From the NCBI GenBank assembly GCA_902362965.1, contig CABIYQ010000010.1:1-64000 (forward strand): DNA of 64,000 nucleotides, in the 5' to 3' direction. Shown piece by piece: positions 60,130-64,000 of this stretch (positions are counted from its first letter, which is position 1; every line of letters starts with the position of its first letter). Below the pieces are notes generated by a model. The model had not been told where the DNA came from, searched no databases, and saw only the letters and a list, made by a program, of their open reading frames with translations. Source of the DNA: Oscillospiraceae bacterium. GTDB taxonomy: Bacteria; Bacillota; Clostridia; Oscillospirales; Ruminococcaceae. Made by a program: the position numbers and the translations under genes.

Positions 60130-60702
60130 TTGTCTTTATCAGAATCTATGCAATTTGAAAAGAAGCTGGCTTTCTTCACCGCGCCGTCACTGCTTGGCAT
60201 AAAATGTGCTAATTTAATTTCCCTAAACAAAACAGATTATGATTTACCGATACATCTGGAACGATTTAACCGCAAGACAGCATCGAAAGGGCTACAGCTA
60301 AAAATCTTGTGTACTTGTCAAAACCGTACGTTGGTTTTACTCTATAACGAGACTTTACTGGAGCGCCAGCTATCAGGCGAGGAACAGAAAGCAATTTTGC
60401 AGAAATACGGTTATCCTGAAACGCCATCGTTGGAATCCAAATTAAACAGACTGGCGGAACGAATCCGGCATGAATCACAATTTCCCCACGAAATCGGCAT
60501 ATTTCTTGGCTATCCTACAGAAGATGTCATTGGTTTTATGGAAAACAAGGGGGAAAATTACAAGCTCTGCGGCTATTGGAAAGTATACGGCAATGCTGAA
60601 AAAGCAAAGCGTACTTTTGAAAATTATGATAAGTGCAGAATGTTTCTGTGCAATAAATTGAATCAGGGTTATAATCTTTATCAGGCTCTGAAAATTTCTT
60701 GA
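60130..60702 (+). CDS. DUF3793 family protein
   Basis: Soluble protein of 190 residues matching DUF3793 (PF12672): FFTAPSLLGIKCANLISL, LCTCQNRTLVLLYNETLLERQL, FPHEIGIFLGYPTEDVIGFMENKGENY, and YWKVYGNAEKAKRTFENYDKCR. The start is TTG at 60130 with AGAGGTG 5-6 bases upstream. It lies 13 bases before a flavodoxin gene, a pairing common in Clostridia next to ferrous-iron transport genes, so an iron-related role is inferred. No catalytic motif is known. Confidence 0.88.
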   Translation: MSLSESMQFEKKLAFFTAPSLLGIKCANLISLNKTDYDLPIHLERFNRKTASKGLQLKILCTCQNRTLVLLYNETLLERQLSGEEQKAILQKYGYPETPSLESKLNRLAERIRHESQFPHEIGIFLGYPTEDVIGFMENKGENYKLCGYWKVYGNAEKAKRTFENYDKCRMFLCNKLNQGYNLYQALKIS

Positions 60703-60715
60703 GGAGGATATTTAT

Positions 60716-61123
60716 ATGAAAACAGCAGTTATTTATTGGAGCGGTACAGGTAACACAGAACAGATGGCATCTGCAATCGCAGAAGGCGCTGGTGCGGAGT
60801 TATTTACCATTTCGGAATTCAACGGCGACATAGCGGCATATGACAGAATCGCATTCGGCTGCCCCGCCATGGGTGATGAAGTTCTGGAAGAATCAGACTT
60901 TGAACCGTTTTTCTCCGATGTTGAAGGTTCACTGAACGGAAAGACAGTTGCCCTGTTTGGCTCATATGGCTGGGGCGACGGACAGTGGATGCGTAACTGG
61001 GAGGAACGTGTCAAGGCAGACGGTGCGGTTATTGTAAACGGCGAAGGATTAATTGTAAATGAAACGCCTTCTGATGATGATCTGGAATTGTGCAAATCGC
61101 TTGGTGCAAAGCTTGCGGAATAA
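60716..61123 (+). CDS. Flavodoxin
   Basis: Short-chain flavodoxin of 135 residues. The FMN phosphate loop is WSGTGNTEQMA near the N-terminus; the isoalloxazine loops are GCPAMGDEVLEESDFEPF and GSYGWGDGQWMRNWEERV. It carries electrons in place of ferredoxin, typically under iron shortage. GAGGAGG precedes the ATG. It shares the promoter of the DUF3793 gene, and its metal-repressor-like operators fit iron-starvation control. Confidence 0.94.
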   Translation: MKTAVIYWSGTGNTEQMASAIAEGAGAELFTISEFNGDIAAYDRIAFGCPAMGDEVLEESDFEPFFSDVEGSLNGKTVALFGSYGWGDGQWMRNWEERVKADGAVIVNGEGLIVNETPSDDDLELCKSLGAKLAE

Positions 61124-61133
61124 AATTACATAT

Positions 61134-61167
61134 AAAAAAAGCGGAGTTTTAAATACTCCGCTTTTTT
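61134..61167. terminator. Bidirectional terminator between convergent genes
   Basis: GCGGAGT (61141-61147) pairs with ACTCCGC (61155-61161), flanked by a run of seven A upstream and six T downstream. It can stop both the flavodoxin and the DUF3592-like transcripts. Confidence 0.85.
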
Positions 61168-61618
61168 ATTTTGATTTATAAACAATATAAATATACCCTA
61201 TTAAATAAACAGTATAACATAATCCAATAATTACTGCCAATGAAATAGGCAGTTTTTTTAAAGCAGATCTATTTTCTTCTATTTCATAATCTGTTACCGA
61301 AGAATCTGAATTATAGTAAACTGTCAAAAAATCGCCTTTTGATAAATTTTTAACTTTATTTGTCCTAAACTGCTTTTCTTGCAGAGTACCGCTTTGATCA
61401 TAGTAAGAATAATATACTCTATAAACAAGATTTTCCGAATCAGATATATTTTCAAGACGAGTTATAGTTCCGGTAGCTGTAAATGAATTTTCAAATATTT
61501 TCCTATGCTTTTTACGTTTTACAGAAAGCATAATATACGAAGGAATACCGCCTAAAACAATAACAAGCAAAGCCGTCAAAACTATCAAAAAAATTATTAC
61601 TTTTATGCTTTCATTCAT
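61166..61618 (-). CDS. DUF3592-like membrane protein
   Basis: Protein of 150 residues with two helices, near 7-31 and 122-146, enclosing a beta-rich domain. The latter resembles DUF3592: ATGTITRLEN, YRVYYSYYDQSGTLQEKQF, LSKGDFLTVYYNSDSS. DUF3592 proteins have no known role. It lies between upp and the flavodoxin terminator and may share the upp transcript (23 bases downstream of upp). Confidence 0.65.
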   Translation of the reverse strand: MNESIKVIIFLIVLTALLVIVLGGIPSYIMLSVKRKKHRKIFENSFTATGTITRLENISDSENLVYRVYYSYYDQSGTLQEKQFRTNKVKNLSKGDFLTVYYNSDSSVTDYEIEENRSALKKLPISLAVIIGLCYTVYLIGYIYIVYKSK

Positions 61619-61641
61619 TAATGCAACTCCCGAATTAACTT

Positions 61642-62268
61642 CTATTTAGTACCAAAAATTCTGTCGCCAGCATCACCCATACCGGGAACAATATACTTAT
61701 TTTCATTAAGTCCCTGATCCTTTACACCGCAATAAATGTCAACGTCCGGATGAGCGGAAGTAAGACGCTCAATACCTTCCGGAGAAGCTATAATACACAT
61801 AAATTTGATGTTTTTTACTCCGGCTTTTTTTAATTCATCAATAGCATACACTGCGGTATTGCCTGTTGCAAGCATAGGATCAACTATAATTACATCTCTT
61901 TCGGAAATATCATCAGGAAGCTTACAATAATACTGAACAGCATTATGTTCGTCATTTCTGAAAATACCTATATGACCTATTTTGGCAGCCGGAACAAGAT
62001 TTGTAACGCCGTCAAGCATACCAAGACCCGCTCTGAGAATAGGTACAAATGCAAGCTTTCTGCCGGAAATAATTTTAGTTTTAGCCACTGCTACAGGGGT
62101 CGCTATATCCACTTCTTTAAGCGGAAGATCTCTTGTTGCTTCATAACAGATAAGCATAGCCGTTTCTGAAGTCAGTTCCCTGAATTCCTTAACACCTGTA
62201 TTTTTATCCCTCAATAATGAAATTTTATGCTGAATCAACGGATGTTCTATTAAATGCAGTCCTGCCAT
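61642..62268 (-). CDS. upp: Uracil phosphoribosyltransferase
   Basis: Pyrimidine salvage enzyme of 208 residues making UMP from uracil and PRPP. The PRPP-binding loop is [15 protein letters not shown], the uracil-binding C-terminus reads [25 protein letters not shown], and [14 protein letters not shown] is present. The start at 62268 (MAGLHLIEH) has AAGGAG 8 bases upstream; the longer frame starts MTF. It follows rpiB by 14 bases. Confidence 0.97.
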   Translation of the reverse strand: MAGLHLIEHPLIQHKISLLRDKNTGVKEFRELTSETAMLICYEATRDLPLKEVDIATPVAVAKTKIISGRKLAFVPILRAGLGMLDGVTNLVPAAKIGHIGIFRNDEHNAVQYYCKLPDDISERDVIIVDPMLATGNTAVYAIDELKKAGVKNIKFMCIIASPEGIERLTSAHPDVDIYCGVKDQGLNENKYIVPGMGDAGDRIFGTK

Positions 62269-62282
62269 AAAAGTCACTCCTT

Positions 62283-62720
62283 TTAATTATTATTTTCAAT
62301 TTCATGAATTAAATCTAATCTTCTTTGATGGCGTCCGCCCTCGAATTCCGTTTCCAAAAAGACATCGGCAAGTTCAAGAGCAAGTCCTACGCCGATTGTT
62401 CTTGCACCTATACACATAACATTTGCGTCATTATGAAGTCTTGTATATTTAGCTGAAAAATAATCTGAGCATAATGCTGCACGTATGCCATGTATTTTAT
62501 TTGCAGATATGGACATACCAATTCCGGTTCCGCATATAAGAATTCCCTTATCACACTTTTTATTTAAAATATTTTCAGCGACTGCTTTTGCAATAATCGG
62601 ATAATCGCATGACTCTCCGTTACAGCCCAGATCCATAATTTCATAACCCTTTTCAGTCAGATGACTTATTACTTCCTGTTTCAGTTCATAACCTGCATGA
62701 TCACAGCCAACAGCTATCAT
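62283..62720 (-). CDS. rpiB: Ribose-5-phosphate isomerase B
   Basis: Interconverts ribose-5-phosphate and ribulose-5-phosphate, 145 residues. Motifs are [53 protein letters not shown] and [11 protein letters not shown]. The start at 62720 has GGAG 6 bases upstream; the longest frame uses TTG four codons earlier. Grouping with upp links ribose-phosphate supply to nucleotide salvage. Confidence 0.96.
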   Translation of the reverse strand: MIAVGCDHAGYELKQEVISHLTEKGYEIMDLGCNGESCDYPIIAKAVAENILNKKCDKGILICGTGIGMSISANKIHGIRAALCSDYFSAKYTRLHNDANVMCIGARTIGVGLALELADVFLETEFEGGRHQRRLDLIHEIENNN

Positions 62721-62773
62721 TTCATTCTCCAATCCGCCGCCTTTTACAGCGGCATTTTATAAAACATAGTAAA

Positions 62774-62802
62774 ATTATATCACAGAATAACGTTAAAATC
62801 AA
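62774..62802 (-). promoter_or_regulatory. Promoter of rpiB-upp inside the tsaB end
   Basis: Minus-strand TTGATT (62797-62802), 17-base spacer, TATAAT (62774-62779). The -35 overlaps the last codons of tsaB. The leader carries a GCCGC/GGCGGC hairpin before the ribosome site. Confidence 0.7.
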
Positions 62803-63488
62803 CAGTGCCCAGACTTAATTAAATCTTTTTCAGCCTTTACAAGCTGCAAATAGCTTGCTTCAATTTCATCAGCAGTCTGAGGAGTATGGTGCAAGGCTGC
62901 AATACAAATACCACTGCCGCTTTGCAGTCTCAGGTGAACAGGAGACAAAACATACTTTGCATTTTTAAACTCATCGCAGAAAACTTCCGCACCGTCTCCT
63001 GTTATCATTACTGATTCATTGATCTCACTAAGAATACCGTCCAATTCAGTCATTGAAATAATTTTTTCATCAGTACATCTGACAAGCTTATCCTTATCGG
63101 TTCTGTACAAAGCTGTATAAACAAGGTCTTTTCTTGCCTTCATAACTGGACAGATATATCCTATGAAACCGCAGTTATATGCCAGTCCTTCAAGAGACGA
63201 CACCGCATAACACGGAATATCCAGTGCAAAAGACATTGCCTTAACAGCCGCTATGCCTATTCTGATTCCGGTATAAGAACCCGGACCGGAAGATACGGAT
63301 ATGTCTGTAAGCTGTGACAGTTCCCTACCGCAGTCACTCATAATTTTTTTTACCATCGGCAGAATAACCTGAGAATGAGTTTTTGAAGTATAGACAGAAG
63401 TCTGCCCAAGCATTATGCCGTCTTCATACAGCGCTGCGGACGCAGTTTTTCCTGACGTATCAATTCCCAGCATCAGCAAAGCGTTCAT
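62799..63488 (-). CDS. tsaB: tRNA t6A protein TsaB
   Basis: Non-catalytic partner of TsaD in the t6A37 tRNA modification, 229 residues. The ASKHA-fold N-terminal half has LGIDTSGKTASAALYEDG and SVSSGPGSYTGIRIGIAAVKAMS; the C-terminal half is more variable. The start is uncertain: the ATG at 63488 sits one base after GGAG, whereas a TTG at 63479 has ideal 9-base spacing. It overlaps the end of tsaE by 29 bases, the usual tsaE-tsaB order. Confidence 0.93.
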   Translation of the reverse strand: MNALLMLGIDTSGKTASAALYEDGIMLGQTSVYTSKTHSQVILPMVKKIMSDCGRELSQLTDISVSSGPGSYTGIRIGIAAVKAMSFALDIPCYAVSSLEGLAYNCGFIGYICPVMKARKDLVYTALYRTDKDKLVRCTDEKIISMTELDGILSEINESVMITGDGAEVFCDEFKNAKYVLSPVHLRLQSGSGICIAALHHTPQTADEIEASYLQLVKAEKDLIKSGHC

Positions 63489-63900
63489 CTCCTTTTATAT
63501 TTATATTTCTTATATTTTCATCAACACGTTCAATGTCAATAAATATTGTATTTTCAGGCAGTTCATCGGATATATTTTCTGACCATTCAATTGCAAATAT
63601 ACTTTCCTCTATAGGATAGTCATAAAAACCGGTAGTTTCCAAATCGTCTGCACTCATAATACGATACATATCAAAATGATATAGAGAACATTTTTCTCCC
63701 CTGTATTCATTTACCAATGAAAAAGTAGGAGAAACTACATTATCCTCCAGTCCCATACCAATTGCCAGACCTCTGGTAAATGTAGTTTTACCTGCACCAA
63801 GTCCTCCCGTATAGGCAATAATATCGCCTTTTTTTAACATTTTTCCTATTTGTACGGCAAATTCAATAGTCTCTTCTGCACTGAATGTTGTCTTTTTCAT
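63460..63900 (-). CDS. tsaE: tRNA t6A ATPase TsaE
   Basis: P-loop ATPase of the t6A complex, 146 residues. Walker A is GGLGAGKTT (32-40), followed by SPTFSLVNEY, LYHFDMYRI and FAIEWSENISDELP. It cycles the TsaBD complex during tRNA modification. AAGGAAG precedes the ATG. TsaD is not in the window. Confidence 0.95.
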   Translation of the reverse strand: MKKTTFSAEETIEFAVQIGKMLKKGDIIAYTGGLGAGKTTFTRGLAIGMGLEDNVVSPTFSLVNEYRGEKCSLYHFDMYRIMSADDLETTGFYDYPIEESIFAIEWSENISDELPENTIFIDIERVDENIRNINIKGDERFADAGN

Positions 63901-63922
63901 TTATATCTTCCTTTAAGAGTTT

Positions 63923-64000
63923 TCATATCAACAAACGGCAAATATGATAAATCATATAAATCATAACAAGAATTACAAGTACAATTACAAACCTTTTAAA
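63923..64000 (-). CDS. Possible C-terminal end of a membrane protein (partial)
   Basis: The minus strand is open from the right edge to a TGA at 63923-63925 and encodes KRFVIVLVILVMIYMIYHI followed by CRLLI, a single hydrophobic helix with basic ends. It could be the tail of a gene lying off the right edge. The evidence is only the hydrophobic run. Confidence 0.3.
   Translation of the reverse strand, partial: FKRFVIVLVILVMIYMIYHICRLLI

Noticed and set aside
1-64000. CRISPR array, tRNA or rRNA genes, prophage
   Set aside because: No regularly spaced repeats, no cloverleaf or rRNA sequence and no phage structural genes were recognised on either strand.

Overview
This 64 kb window is chromosomal DNA from a low-GC, spore-forming Firmicute. 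It looks most like the Ruminococcus/Oscillospiraceae type of gut Clostridia; this is inferred from gene content and gene order, and no 16S rRNA gene is present. Supporting signs are spoIIR, the aroQ-pepP-efp-CD1247 order, the nadD-yqeK-LCP-rsfS order, the dprA-topA-trmFO order, AGGAGG-type ribosome binding sites, and many TTGACA-17 bp-TATAAT promoters. I see no prophage, CRISPR array, rRNA or tRNA. The only mobile-element trace is a decayed IS3-type fragment.

Layout. 0.2-7.5 kb: a membrane protein, then a complete phosphate regulon, pstSCAB-phoU-phoB-phoR, tightly overlapped behind a Pho-box-like promoter. Its PstS appears circularly permuted. 7.5-13.7 kb, plus strand: a PH-domain protein with an FkbM methyltransferase, a possible small RNA, a Fur-family regulator, an AEC transporter, then PHP phosphatase, malic enzyme and a TSCPD protein. 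13.7-26.8 kb, minus strand: a Na/Pi cotransporter, a divergent type IIA topoisomerase pair, an AraC/GyrI regulator, a zinc-ribbon membrane protein, an IS relic, and CD1247-efp-pepP-aroQ-endonuclease IV-yqeG. 26.9-45.9 kb, minus strand: a long housekeeping block (rpsU, leuS, rsfS, LCP, yqeK, nadD, yhbY, rdgB, ftsY, smc, radical SAM, rnc, plsX, trmFO, topA, dprA). 45.9-48.2 kb: an rRNA methyltransferase and infC-rpmI-rplT behind an attenuated leader. 48-64 kb is mixed accessory and core: spoIIR, an LRR protein, a DUF3048 lipoprotein, an Lsa-like ABC-F gene with a peptide-coded attenuator, metE-metF with a LysR regulator, a lectin-M23 cell-wall protein, a DUF3793-flavodoxin pair with operator-like repeats, and upp, rpiB, tsaB and tsaE.

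How they fit together. Phosphate uptake and sensing are concentrated at the left (Pst/PhoU/PhoBR plus a Na/Pi symporter with its own PhoU domain). The central minus-strand block covers translation, chromosome segregation, protein targeting and tRNA modification. The right-hand part is more regulated: several genes have leader RNAs, palindromic operators or unusual start codons. Many start codons were moved from the longest open frame to the one with a well-spaced Shine-Dalgarno sequence; the reason is given in each entry. All functional statements are by family resemblance recalled from memory; no database search was run.
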